Origin: Dichomitus squalens LYAD-421 SS1
Taxonomy: Eukaryota > Basidiomycota > Agaricomycetes > Polyporales > Polyporaceae
Assembly (NCBI RefSeq): GCF_000275845.1
Contig: NW_006766883.1
Span: 1,883,163-1,947,162 of the forward strand
Reading direction: 5' to 3'
Length of the DNA stretch: 64,000 bases
Shown: piece after piece, positions 55,143 through 64,000 of the stretch
How the letters are laid out: each line of letters starts with the position of its first letter
How positions within the stretch are numbered: position 1 is the stretch's first letter
Notes under the pieces: model-generated
What the model was told of the DNA's origin: nothing
The model's input: only the letters and a program-made list of their open reading frames with translations
The model's database searches: none
Position numbers and translations under genes: made by a program

Positions 55143-57332
55143 TTATGAGGGTCCAGGAAGAGGGTCTACCCATGAGCCGTTCGGATACAGCGTAGCCGCC
55201 TTGGTGAAATCTCCGGCTGTTCCGCCGCTAGTGAACTGTTTTTAGGAGCACACATCAGTATCACCACATGCGGTGCAGACTACGACCAAAAGTTTTGAGA
55301 AAAACCAACTTACTGCGAGCCTAAAGAAGTGTATGATTCCGGGTTGCAGCGCCGCCAAGGAGTAGTTCAGCGCAGAGCCAACGTATCGCTCGACGTCGTC
55401 GACCAGAAGCGCAAAGCCGTCCCAGTTCTCGCCGTCCGGGATTGAATTCCAGAAGATGGTCTGGTTCTGTAGCGGGATGGAAGCGTTGTATGTCGTCGAA
55501 TTCGTCACGAACGCGGGCAAATCTGAACCGAGAGGGGCGTCACGCTGCAGCTGCAAGGTCAAATGGCCACAGCATCAGCAGTCCACGTGTACCGCAGCAA
55601 GAAGCCATCAGGACTCGGGAACTCACGTCGGCGGGGGTCTGTAGGACGGAGTCAAAGCCGAAAGCAGCAACTCCGTTCAAGAACATTCCGAGCAAGAAGC
55701 CTTGATAGATCACGGATAAACGGGTGGGGAAGCCGGTTCCAGGCATGAGAACCATGGCGATAATGTAATGGTGAATCCGAAGTTCCAAGCCTGGCAGCTG
55801 TGAGAGGACGACAACAACCAGGCCCCCCGCGATGTACCATCCCAGATAGTGCGGCAACCAACCTGTCTTCCTGATCACTCTCACCTGGTTGATCACAATT
55901 GCAAGGAGGATGAGAACGATTATTATCAGGGCAGTAAGACCGCCAGGGCGCTGCGTGATATCGGAGGCGGTGAGTCTGTCGATGGGAATCTTGTCCATGG
56001 TTATATTCGTCAAGACCCCGACCCAGAAGGGCCCAAGATACCACACTGCTGCTTCGATGGGAGCCTTCCTGAAGGCCGGCATCGTGAACCGGAATGCAAG
56101 GCGCCAGAAAGCGTATGCTACGAATAGCGCAGGCAGGAATTGCTGGAAGGCGTCGTCGAGAGGAGGGGGGCTAGCCATTGGCTGGGAGAAGAGAGCGACG
56201 TGCCAGAAGCCGATGCACACGAGACACCAGAATGCGACTATGGCTTTAGGTCGGAGAACAATGAAGATGAGGGCAGTGATGAGGACATTGAATGCCAAGG
56301 CTTCGTTGCGGAGGTCGGAGCAACTATGCAGGGAGGTCGTGGGCAGGAATCGGAACGAGAGTGGGAACACGGAGGGGAAGCCGATGGATGTCAGGCCATG
56401 GGCGGTGAAAGGAAGATAATCCGTAAAGTTTCCAACGAGCTCCAGGGTTGCACAACCACCTTTGCGATCGCTGATGAGACCACTGTTGACCGTCGCGAGT
56501 AAGACCATCAGGATTACTCTGGAAGGGCACAGAAGACTCCACGACTTACGCTTGCTCAGCAGCAGCACAGATGAACGTGTCTCCTCGATAGGTGTGATCC
56601 GCATCTCCTCCACCAACGATGAGAGGTACGAAGTCCACTTGTTCGTCGCCCACTGTCCTGGGATTCTGCAGCACGACGGAGCTGCATTGTGCGGGACATC
56701 GGAAGTCGAAAGTAGAGTTACTGAATGGCATACAGTTTACCCCGTCCAGTCCGCACCCGTCTAACGCCGCCCAGTACGTCGCGGTGCATCCGATGAAGGA
56801 GTCCGCCGGCGTCAGGAAAGACTGTGCCCGCGCGAAGAACGCGAAGCCGATGATATAACCCGCCGCCAAGATGACGAAGAGCCATGGGTGCGTGAGCGGA
56901 CGCGTGCAGCGGATGAGTGCGGGTTCTAGTGCGACGCCGTACTGCTTGCGTCCAGTGTATAGGTTGAAGTTCAACCAGGGGGTGGGATCTGCAAAAATCG
57001 TCGCTCGGAAGAGGTTCTGTCAAGACATGAGCTTAAGGTCACGCACCTGGCAAGTCCGATTTAGGACGCGGCCCTCGGATGTAGAGCCATATACGCTGTA
57101 GCCTTTGATGTTTCGCAACGAACGCCCTGAAACGACTTCCCCAAGGCACCGTTCTTGTGCTCGCCTGAGAAGCAAGCTGGTGATCTTCTAGGTCGAAACT
57201 ATTGGCAGGAGTGAACTTGACAGGCCTTTCGGAGGGCTCGTCCAGTGTAGTTGCCTCGGACCGCCCGACATGGGTTGAGCTTAAGCGAGAAGAGGCCCCA
57301 GATCTTGAGCTCGACGTGGATGGCTCTGCCAT
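55143..57332 (-). CDS. LCCL-domain multi-pass membrane protein
   Basis: Exons 57047-57332, 56550-56988, 55627-56482, 55314-55550, 55143-55235; 636 residues. N-terminal 95 residues are cytosolic, Ser/Thr-rich, ending in a basic aromatic helix (RFRAFVAKHQRLQRIWLYIRG). A first membrane helix follows (HPWLFVILAAGYIIGFAFF). Then comes a lumenal/extracellular Cys-rich LCCL domain (CTATYWAALDGCGLDGVNC, FRCPAQCSSV, YRGDTFICAAAEQAG, GGCATLELVGNFTDYLPF). Seven or so further helices follow (residues about 290-490; GGLTALIIIVLILLAIVINQV and GWYIAGGLVVVVLSQLPGL are clear), and last a second exoplasmic stretch with several N-glycosylation sites (NST, NAS, NQT) ending DPLPGPS. LCCL proteins of this layout are widespread in filamentous fungi and uncharacterised; the LCCL fold is thought to bind lipid or polysaccharide. 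Confidence 0.86.
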
Positions 57333-57556
57333 CCCATGTGATTACAGCTGACGATCCAACCGAGTGAGGAGATTGAAGATGACGGAAGGTGTCAAAGAGA
57401 TTGCAAACACGGGCATAGGAGGTCGGCGGTCATGAGCGGTGAGAAGAGGATCGGAAGCTGCTTGCGCACTGCCCGCGCACTCCGAGCATTTCCACGGCCG
57501 CGCCATCAAGCGCAGTACATCCGGATCCGACGTCTCGATGTCGTCTAACTACTCAA

Positions 57557-57668
57557 TAGTACCGCTCAGAATTGGCTGGATCTCGGAGCCGCCCGTATCT
57601 CGTACCTCCGGATTTTTAGTCACGTCCCCCAAGACGCCGTGCATCCGTTACTGGTGCGTCACGTCTCA
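57557..57668 (+). repeat. Inverted repeat, left arm (112 bp)
   Basis: Begins tagtaccgctcagaattgg and ends cgtcacgtctca. Reverse complement of 58211-58322 with about 6 mismatches in 112 bases and no gaps. Spacer 542 bases. Confidence 0.9.
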
Positions 57669-58210
57669 TAACAGGCAGGCCTCGCGAGTGCACGCTGACC
57701 ATCGCCAACCGCTGCAACGCGTGTGCTTGCATTGGGAGTATATCTCTTTCACAAGCCGTCGGTCTCCTCAAGCCTAGCTATATATAAAAAATGCTGCAAG
57801 GCCCTATATCAAGTAGCCTAAGGTGGACTACCGCTGGAGTTTCATGATATGAATCATTGATGCATCCCATCTCGGCGACTCTAGCGCACAACGGAGACGT
57901 GGCACAAGTCGCGCGTACTCCACAATTTCAGAGAGGCTTACTCATAAACATCGTCGCGGATATCGGACTCTCAGAATGCAATTGAGAGCACCCTCAGGTG
58001 TATGACGACGGTGTTGAAAATGACAACCCGCTTCGCGAAATGTGCTGGCTGAGACATCGCGCAAGGCCCACAGAGTTGTCCGGCTAGTGAACGCAAATCT
58101 TGGGTGCTCTCGCGAAGCTGCTGTTATGGAGCAAGGCTCCTTCTATTGGACAAGGAGGTGCGCGCGACGACCGCGAGTGCGATTGCGCGCGTCCTGTCGG
58201 TCATGAGATC

Positions 58211-58322
58211 TGAGACGTGACGAAGTAGTAACGGATGCACGGCGTCTTGGGGAACGTGACTCAAAATACGGAGGTACGAGATACGGGCGGCTCCGAGATC
58301 CAGCCAATTCTGAGCGGTACTA
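58211..58322 (-). repeat. Inverted repeat, right arm (112 bp)
   Basis: Begins tgagacgtgacg and ends gagcggtacta; pairs with 57557-57668. Equal arm length and high identity suggest ends of a non-autonomous element or an inverted duplication. No clear target site duplication flanks the pair. Confidence 0.9.
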
Positions 58323-58787
58323 ATGTCTATCTGGAGCTCAGGTTGAAAGGAACGAGCTGCGCGTATGTACTAGTACAGTATGCGCATATGCGTCGCATGC
58401 CGACGCACCTCCCACGACCTGTCTCTCGAACACCTCCTTCGTCCGTAATGATACCCCCCATGATCTTCTGCCCGCCTACCCCGGCCCCAGCTTCCCTGTC
58501 AATTCACATGCATTGCAGTCTCGGAAAGGTCATTTAACGGTCAGATGGCAAATTAGACCCTGGTTTGACAGAGCCAAAGACATCATATTCACCGCAGGCT
58601 AGTGTGGTCGGGTGCAGTAACATCGTCGATGATGCTGCCAGGGCATGCGGAGACCCACGGGGTATATTCATGTGATAGTTAGGAAGAGGGCATCGTGTAC
58701 AGTTCATAAATACAGGGCCCGTATGGATACGGGGCGCGTCCACCCCTGCCTTCCTCCTCACCCCAACTTCCAGATCAGTTGATTACC

Positions 58788-59514
58788 ATGGCCGCTCCCG
58801 CCGACAAGACTACTCGCGACATCAGCGGAAAGTACATTATGGTTAGGCTCGCTGTCAATGAGGGATGCAGAGCGCAGTCGACTCATAATCTCGACCTAGG
58901 ACAAGTCCCTTTCCGATGACAATGACGAGATCCTCCGTCTCCAGGGTGTCAGCTGGTGGACCCGCAAAGCCATTTCTGTGGCCACACTCTATCTCGACGT
59001 GAAGCACTTCACTGAGGACGGCGTCGAGCACATCGAAATCGTACAGACCTTGAGCGGCGTCAAGGGCACTACCGAGAACCGGATACTGGACGGAGAAGAG
59101 CGGCCGCACGAGGATCATGTTTTCGGTGCGGTGCTCTCTACGAGTAGGCGGGTCACCCTCGATGAGATCGAGTACGACCACCTGAAGAAGGATTGGTCCG
59201 ACGACTCTTTCGCCGACGGCAAGATCATCTACACTCAGGCAAAGAGTGACACCTCAAAGAGCGGCAAGACTTGGACTGCCGAGCAGGTGGGGCTTCAGAA
59301 TCTGTTCTGCCGTACGGGAATCTTGACTGGTGATTTAAGGTATGGGGCTTCGAGCAAGTCAACGGTGAGAAACGCTACACTCGACATGTCCATTTCGTTG
59401 GTCCTGGGGGAGAGATTATCGAGATCCGTTTGGTGTACCAATACAGTACGTCATGAAATAGCTCCCTAACCTCGTCCTAGGAACTAACCATCGCGGACAG
59501 CCGGCCCCTTGTGA
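58788..59514 (+). CDS. Uncharacterised conserved-looking fungal protein (186 residues)
   Basis: Exons 58788-58841, 58900-59286, 59340-59445, 59501-59514; 186 residues. No signal peptide or membrane segment. Sequence is beta-strand-like with alternating polar/hydrophobic residues (VSWWTRKAISVATLYLDVKH, VEHIEIVQTLSG, TWTAEQVWGFEQVNGEKRY, RHVHFVGPGGEIIEIRLVY), suggesting a barrel resembling lipocalin or fatty-acid-binding folds. The ending VYQYTGPL comes from a 14-nt last exon and matches my memory of similar unnamed proteins in many fungi. I do not know a function. Splice sites are canonical with introns of 58, 53 and 55 nt. Convergent with the next gene, 94 bases between stops. Confidence 0.78.
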
Positions 59515-59608
59515 TTTGCCAAAGGCAACAACCGGCTGTGTAAGATACTTTGTACATAACCTGCTGAAGGAATCGCGAGCCACAGAAGATTATACCTACC
59601 TTGTACAT

Positions 59609-60238
59609 TCAGTCCTCCTTTGGAGAAAAGATGCTGATCACCTTCCATACTGCGTCCTTCCCCCGCTCCCAAGCTTGGGGGCCTCTGCTCTCTTCCCCAC
59701 CGAACTCGACCATGATACCATCCTTCGTCCATTCGCACCATATGTTGATTGACCCTGATGAAGGGCCCGCTCCACCGCCCTTCCGATCCGGCTCGCCCAA
59801 AGCCGACACGAATTCCTTGCCAGTCGTCTCCGATGTGACATTGAAGTAACTAGGACGCTCCTTTGCCTCGATCGCGACGAGATTGAGTGTGATAGGAGAG
59901 ATGGGATAGGAAGTGTATGGTGACTTGGTCGCGCGAGACGCGTTCGCCCCCGCTTTGGGCGGCGGGTTATTGTAAACATCGACTCCGTCCAAGACCAACA
60001 TCCTATCCTGAAGCTCTTCCAGCTTCAGCCCAGTCCTCGGGACATAGCCGCCGACGGGCTTGAACAGTAGACTGATCCCGAGCGCGTAGTAGTTGAAGTA
60101 GACGGCGTCGGGGTAAGCTTTGACTTCGGGAGTGGTAGCGTCCGGTTTGGAGACCTTCTCAGCAAGGGCAGCGATGTGCGCGGTGACCTTTGATGTATAT
60201 GGCTTACAGCCAAGGAGTTGTTGGATGTCGCTCGCCAT
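59609..60238 (-). CDS. Uncharacterised fungal protein (209 residues), intronless
   Basis: One exon from Met60238 (MASDIQQLLGCKPYTSK). The frame stays open upstream to an ATG at 60358, but that extra 40 residues looks like leader, and the shorter start leaves a more usual 188-base divergent promoter with seipin. The protein has an N-terminal helix pair, then VYFNYYALGISLLFKPVGGY, YVPRTGLKLEELQDRMLVLDGVDVYN (given here in parts), a Ser/Pro loop, and a strongly patterned C-terminus (ALGEPDRKGGGAGPSSG, IWCEWTKDGIMVEFGG, GPQAWERGKDAVWKVISIF). The Gly-rich GEPDRKGGGAG segment looks like a conserved motif. I recall unnamed relatives in many fungi but no function. It is one of few intronless genes in the window. 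Confidence 0.72.
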   Translation of the reverse strand: MASDIQQLLGCKPYTSKVTAHIAALAEKVSKPDATTPEVKAYPDAVYFNYYALGISLLFKPVGGYVPRTGLKLEELQDRMLVLDGVDVYNNPPPKAGANASRATKSPYTSYPISPITLNLVAIEAKERPSYFNVTSETTGKEFVSALGEPDRKGGGAGPSSGSINIWCEWTKDGIMVEFGGEESRGPQAWERGKDAVWKVISIFSPKED

Positions 60239-60426
60239 CCAAATATGCCCGTCTGTGGTGATGGTGAGCGTAGTAGGACAAGGATATGCAGAATCACGTG
60301 GGACTGCATTGACATCAATACGCGAGGTCCGCACGGCGCGTCCACTGCGCGCGTTCAACTGCTTTCACTGTCCTCCCAACCTCAACCTCCTCTTCTCACC
60401 GCACTGTGGACAGTTCAGCTGGTGAA

Positions 60427-61801
60427 ATGGACAGCCAGAAGCAGGAGCGTGACTCTCGAGAACGCGAGCAGCTACGCAAGCAAGTCGCAGATGACACTCG
60501 CGGCATCCTCAGCAACCTCTGGCCCTTGCAACCTGTCCGGCTCTTCATCGACCTCCTTTGGGCTGTACTGCGTCTGTTCTCTCCGCTCGCGCCACATCTT
60601 GTACCTTTAGCGGTTTTCTCTGTCATACTACCTCTCATCATACTCCTGTCTATCGCGTCGGGCTTCTTTGTCTGGAAGAACATTGCGGTCAGTTGGGAGA
60701 CAGACATCTACCTCCAATATGGGTGCGTCTATGCCTCGCGCCGTGCATGTATGTAGTATCTTGACCATTACCAACAGCGACGGTGCTATACCGCACGCGG
60801 AGGTCGCGTTGTGGAACGTGGCCCCCAATCAGCCCTACGACATATCTCTGCACCTTGTCGTACCTGCGAATGAAGCTAACATCGCTCTCGGCAATTTCAT
60901 GGCGAGCCTGACACTCGTCGGTCCATCAAACAGCACCATTGCAGAAGCACGCAAGCCGGTAGGTTGTCTATGACTGCTCATGCGTCGCAACGAAGCTTGA
61001 AGCAGTACTCTCCTCAGGCAATTGTTTTACCGCAATACCTTGCTCCGTGGTCGTTCCTATATAACAGGCCGGGTACCGTCAATCTCGAGCTACCTATGCT
61101 CAATGACTTCGTGGTGGGGACTTCCCGCGCGACTGCGAGGGTTGAACTTGGTCGTCGCGACCAGTGGAGGACGCTCGGTGAGGGGCACGGGCGCGAGCTC
61201 GCGGTCCTCTCAGGGTCCGTTCGCGGATTCGTTAGAAAGCATGGCATCCGGTGAGGACCAGCACGACGGTTGCACGAGAAACTGTACTGATACGTGATCC
61301 ACCCAGTGGCCTCATATCGCGATTCCCGCTCCTCTCCGCCCTCGCCGCCTCGGGCGTATTCTTCTTCATCCTTTTCATTGGTCTGGTCGCGTGCCTCATG
61401 CCGGCGGTCGAGTGGCACTACCCTTCTGAGCCTGATGAGCCGCGTCAGCTGGAACCCGAAGATAAACCTCGCAGACGGAGGCGATCCCGCCGTCCCGAAT
61501 ACATCGAACGTAGCGAGAGCAAGAGTCGTCCAAAGACGCCCACCTCGGCTAGGAGGACAGAAGGCAGCGGCTCTCGGAGACAAGCGGTCAGTGCAGCTAT
61601 CTTTCTCCAGTTACTTCTGTTGACCTTCATGTTTTGCAGAGCGGTGACATTAAGACCGAGGGCGAAGACGACGGGGGCGCCGCAACGTACCAGACGTCCA
61701 CAGCAGCCCCGGGGACGACTGCAACCGCTTTCAGCGACACAGTGCCCTCTGTCCGACGGCGACTATCACGACCTCCTGAGGGCGACTTCTTTGAGACATA
61801 G
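60427..61801 (+). CDS. SEI1: Seipin
   Basis: ER membrane protein that forms ring oligomers at ER-lipid-droplet contacts and controls droplet formation; yeast name Sei1/Fld1. Exons 60427-60722, 60778-60958, 61018-61250, 61307-61586, 61640-61801; 383 residues. A charged N-terminus, first membrane helix (VPLAVFSVILPLIILLSIASG, about 58-80), lumenal beta-sandwich with the family core GAIPHAEVALW, PYDISLHLVVPANEANIALGN and FMASLTLVGP, then a second helix (LSALAASGVFFFILFIGLVA, about 245-265). The C-terminal cytosolic tail of about 115 residues is basic, then acidic and Ser/Thr-rich, longer than in yeast, as in many basidiomycete seipins. All introns have normal ends (51-59 nt). Assignment rests on the core motif and the two-helix layout. 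Confidence 0.9.
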
Positions 61802-62197
61802 ATCATGGTTTTGTGCATAATCGATCGGGACATACAGTGTAATCACTGCGCACGCATCACCGCTTCCGTGTGCGTTGTATAGCATACATTCTCTGGGACG
61901 GATGGCGTTGGCAACTTTGCAACGAACTTGTTAGCTCAAACTCAAAGGTAGCCTGAACGAGAGTCTGTAGTTTCGTTCAACGGCGGGTATATGTGCACAT
62001 TACCGGGCTGTTTCGAGCTGTATCGAGTTAAGGGCGACCGCCGCCCTTTCACCCCTGCCCTGGTCACATAATTGCATGTCCGCGAGTTGGAAAGATCATT
62101 TGCAAGGTATTCCGGGGTAACTGATGAATACAGCCCTGAAGTGTCTCCTTCTCCAAGAAACCAAATGAAAGTACACGATGAATTTACGGCGAGATCC
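61802..62197. other. Convergent intergenic region (3' ends)
   Basis: 396 bases between the stops of seipin and the SH3BGR-like gene. Comparatively AT-rich, nothing else seen. Confidence 0.5.
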
Positions 62198-63382
62198 TTA
62201 CGCCTTCTCATCAACCGCAAGGGGAGTGCTCGTCTCAGCAGGTGGCTCTGCCTTTGCGGGCTCATCAGCCTTGACTTCTCCAGCTTTCGCGGGTTCTTCA
62301 ATCTCCGTCGATTGATCGGCCGTCGCCTGAGCTTCTTCCTTTGCCGCAGGCTCCTCTGGTTTCGATCCTTCGACCTTCTCGACGTCCGCTGCGGCAGGAG
62401 TCTCTCCCGCTGGTCCCTGAGGCTTCTCAACCGCAGGCTCCTCTTCCTTCGCAGGTGGCGCAGGAGCTTCCTCCTCCACGGGAGCAGTGATTTCCAGCTT
62501 AGCAGGAGGGGGAGGGGGAGGAGTAGCATCCTTCTTCGCGTCCTCCCCAGACAGGCCCTTGACGAGGTCCTCCGCGTCCGCACCAGTCAGCCCGAGCTCC
62601 TTCACGAGCGCCTCCAGGTCGTCCTCCGTGACGTCCACCCCGTGCAGGTTGGCATCCCCGAGCAGCTCCCCAGCGTCGCTTTCGCCTTCGCGGCGGGAGG
62701 CCTTCGTCTTGATCGGGGATGGCGCGGGAGAGATGTGCTCGGGGTTCATCTGTGCGGGGGAGTACGCGCCGGGGATGCCGACGGGGACGGCGCGGAGGAT
62801 GGGCCGGTCTTCCTCAAGGGGGTCCCATTCTTCCTTGAGGCGCAGGAATTGGTCGAGCTCGTTGAACTCTACGGCGTCCTCGCTGAGCAATTGCGCGCTC
62901 TGTCAGACATGGAGGCGGGAAGCCATTGGGTGGGATGCTACGTACAAGTCCTGGAAGGTCTGTGAACCGATTTACGATATTAGCATACAGTTATCCCTAT
63001 AACCCGTGTGTGCAGGGAGAACTCACCCCGGGAAACTCTCCGCCGATGAGAAGGCCAGGCAGCTGTTGCTTGTCTGCACAAGCTCGAGTCAGCTCCCGGG
63101 TGGGAAAGGTGTCGGGCGAGCGGGAAGCAGACTAGTACTAGCCTAGTGGTGCTTTTCGCCGCCAGAGCTTCTTGGCCTCCTCATCCGAGGCGAGATCGTA
63201 GGACGTGAACTGGACCTTCTTGACCTGCAAGACCCGGAGGATGTATTCTGCGTAGGATGATTGCGATGTATGAGCTGCTGTAGCGACATCGGTCAATGCA
63301 TGGCGCACAGACCTTGGCGCTGCCTGAGCGCGGGTTGGGAAGCGATGGTAGTGAGGAAGACCTGTATCGGCGGGTGAGGCAT
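62198..63382 (-). CDS. SH3BGR-like thioredoxin-fold protein with long acidic tail
   Basis: Exons 63313-63382, 63143-63247, 63027-63073, 62946-62959 (14 nt), 62198-62882; 306 residues. The first 100 residues resemble SH3-binding glutamic-acid-rich-like proteins, a glutaredoxin-type fold without a CxxC centre: MPHPPIQVFLTTIASQ, EYILRVLQVKKVQFTSYDLA, LPGLLIGGEFPGTFQDF, VEFNELDQFLRL. Residues 110-306 are low-complexity Glu/Pro/Ala. A short helical segment (VDVTEDDLEALVKELGLTG) lies between. The second intron (63074-63142) starts GCTAGT and is read as GC-AG because only G+AC restores APL-DKQQLPG; the GT nearby would give a stop. Divergent from the MMSDH gene. Confidence 0.83.
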
Positions 63383-63735
63383 GACAGTTGATAGCGAAGA
63401 CGATGCGAGTTACAGTTGGGAAAGCAGCGCGTACAGCTGGATCAGCGGCTGCGGACCTGGACGGCGGGGCGGGACGCCCGCAGCCTGGCGGATCAGGGCG
63501 GCGACCGACGCGTTGAGGTAATGGGCGCTTGGTGTTTACCCCACATGACTAGCGCGTCCGGAGCTCGTTCACGCGACGGGAACGGCGGGGGAGGCCCAAC
63601 CCGTGTGCGTTCCGGAAGCCTGCCGGAACATCTTATATACACCTCCTACGACCTTGCTTCCACGCCTCCTCCCATATATGTTCCTTCGTCCGCATACGCT
63701 CTTGTAAAGACAGGCTCTGCATCTGACATCATACC
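63383..63735. promoter_or_regulatory. Divergent promoter region, SH3BGR-like and MMSDH genes
   Basis: 353 bases between opposed starts; both promoters are here. No specific box is convincing. Confidence 0.45.
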
Positions 63736-63966
63736 ATGCCTCTCGCCAAGCTTCCTCGTCCTGCCCAGCTGCGCGTTCGCTCTCTGGCGACCGCCTCTGC
63801 GTCCCGGCCCCCGCTCAGCGGTCTGAGCGCGACCGCCAAAACCAAGGCCGAGAAGATCTCCCAGGAGTGGAAGGGTACGAACGCAACGGGAGCCAACACC
63901 AAGAACTTTGTCGGCGGCGAGTTCGTCGAGAGCAAGGCGGAGCAGTGGATTGACGTTGTTGATCCG
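63736..63966 (+). CDS. Methylmalonate-semialdehyde dehydrogenase, mitochondrial (5' exon only)
   Basis: ALDH6-type CoA-acylating dehydrogenase of valine and thymine breakdown in the mitochondrial matrix. Only the first coding exon (77 codons) lies inside the window; it ends at a GTACGT donor at 63967 and the gene continues past 64000. Residues 1 to about 40 are an Arg/Ser/Ala/Leu-rich presequence (MPLAKLPRPAQLRVRSLATA). The mature N-terminus NTKNFVGGEFVESKAEQWIDVVDP matches the usual TKxFIxGxFVESxTxxWIDVHNP start of this family (quoted here from memory as a pattern). Later catalytic Cys and Glu cannot be seen. Call is fairly confident but depends on about 30 residues. Confidence 0.82.
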
Positions 63967-64000
63967 GTACGTGAGGCACTCAAGTGTCATTCATCAGAAT

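Larger units (their letters stand above)
57333..58787. other. Divergent intergenic region with an inverted-repeat pair
   Basis: About 1.46 kb between the LCCL gene start and the start of the 186-residue protein gene. Both promoters must be here. It holds the 112-base inverted repeats annotated separately and an AT-rich patch (tatatataaaaaatg, about 57778-57792). Open frames crossing it are short and uncalled. Confidence 0.55.

Noticed and set aside
62904..62945. 42-nt intron giving TFQDLY-SAQLL in the SH3BGR-like gene
   Set aside because: The GTACGT donor three bases earlier with the acceptor at 62883 gives a 63-nt intron and the family pattern TFQDF-EDAVEF.
1..64000. tRNA, rRNA, riboswitch, CRISPR or bacterial-type operon signals
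   Set aside because: No tRNA-like cloverleaf with matching A/B boxes, no rRNA segments and no repeat-spacer arrays were found by eye; spliced genes with individual promoters indicate a nuclear fungal chromosome. A tRNAscan run would settle tRNAs.
1..64000. Secondary-metabolite, virulence or defence cluster
   Set aside because: No backbone synthases, P450 groups, NLR-type or reverse transcriptase genes seen; the gene content is housekeeping.

Overview
This 64 kb window reads as chromosomal DNA of a filamentous basidiomycete, most likely an Agaricomycete. It is GC-rich and carries about 29 protein genes on both strands. Nearly every gene is broken by very short introns (mostly 46-80 nt, GT..AG, a few GC..AG). 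I rebuilt the genes by eye from splice signals, reading phase and family knowledge: about 150 introns, with every internal exon phase checked to close. There are no tRNA, rRNA, CRISPR or prokaryotic features. All product names are homology judgements from memory, not searches.

Layout. 0.2-6.5 kb: mitoribosomal protein bL17m, an SMP-30/gluconolactonase, mitochondrial acyl carrier protein, and cytosolic ribosomal protein uL13. 6.9-17.6 kb: a triple-KH RNA-binding protein, a NUFIP1-type snoRNP assembly factor, a large M16 metalloprotease (17 exons), prephenate dehydratase, and the CCCH polyadenylation factor Yth1/CPSF30. 18.3-26.6 kb: a Zn2Cys6 transcription factor, a small YjbQ-family protein with unusually long introns, a foldback MITE-like element with a 9-bp target duplication, and an unknown membrane protein. 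26.9-36.5 kb: a RhoGEF, an Ngl2-type RNA exonuclease, a Rac1-type GTPase and an SHB17-type sugar bisphosphatase. 36.8-46.1 kb: a long coiled-coil protein, an F-box/LRR protein, the Yhm2 mitochondrial carrier and an Mpv17/PMP22 protein. 46.2-57.3 kb: TRAPPC8/Trs85 (18 exons), a WW-domain/glycine-rich protein, an unknown zinc-finger-like protein and an LCCL-domain membrane protein. 57.3-64 kb: a 112-bp inverted-repeat pair, two unknown soluble proteins, seipin, an SH3BGR-like protein and the 5' end of methylmalonate-semialdehyde dehydrogenase.

The genes are mostly housekeeping and are not co-regulated as a cluster. Themes do recur: mitochondria (bL17m, ACP, Yhm2, Mpv17, MMSDH), RNA processing (KH, NUFIP1, Yth1, Ngl2), membrane traffic and lipid storage (TRAPPC8, seipin), and Rho signalling (a RhoGEF about 2.9 kb from a Rac gene).

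The most striking signal is in gene structure rather than gene content. The window holds very small exons, including two consecutive 3-nt exons in Yhm2, each inserting one conserved residue, a 7-nt internal exon in the SHB17-like gene, a 12-nt internal exon in the YjbQ gene and an 8-nt last exon in ACP. It also has six GC-AG introns and two inverted-repeat structures that look like transposon remnants.
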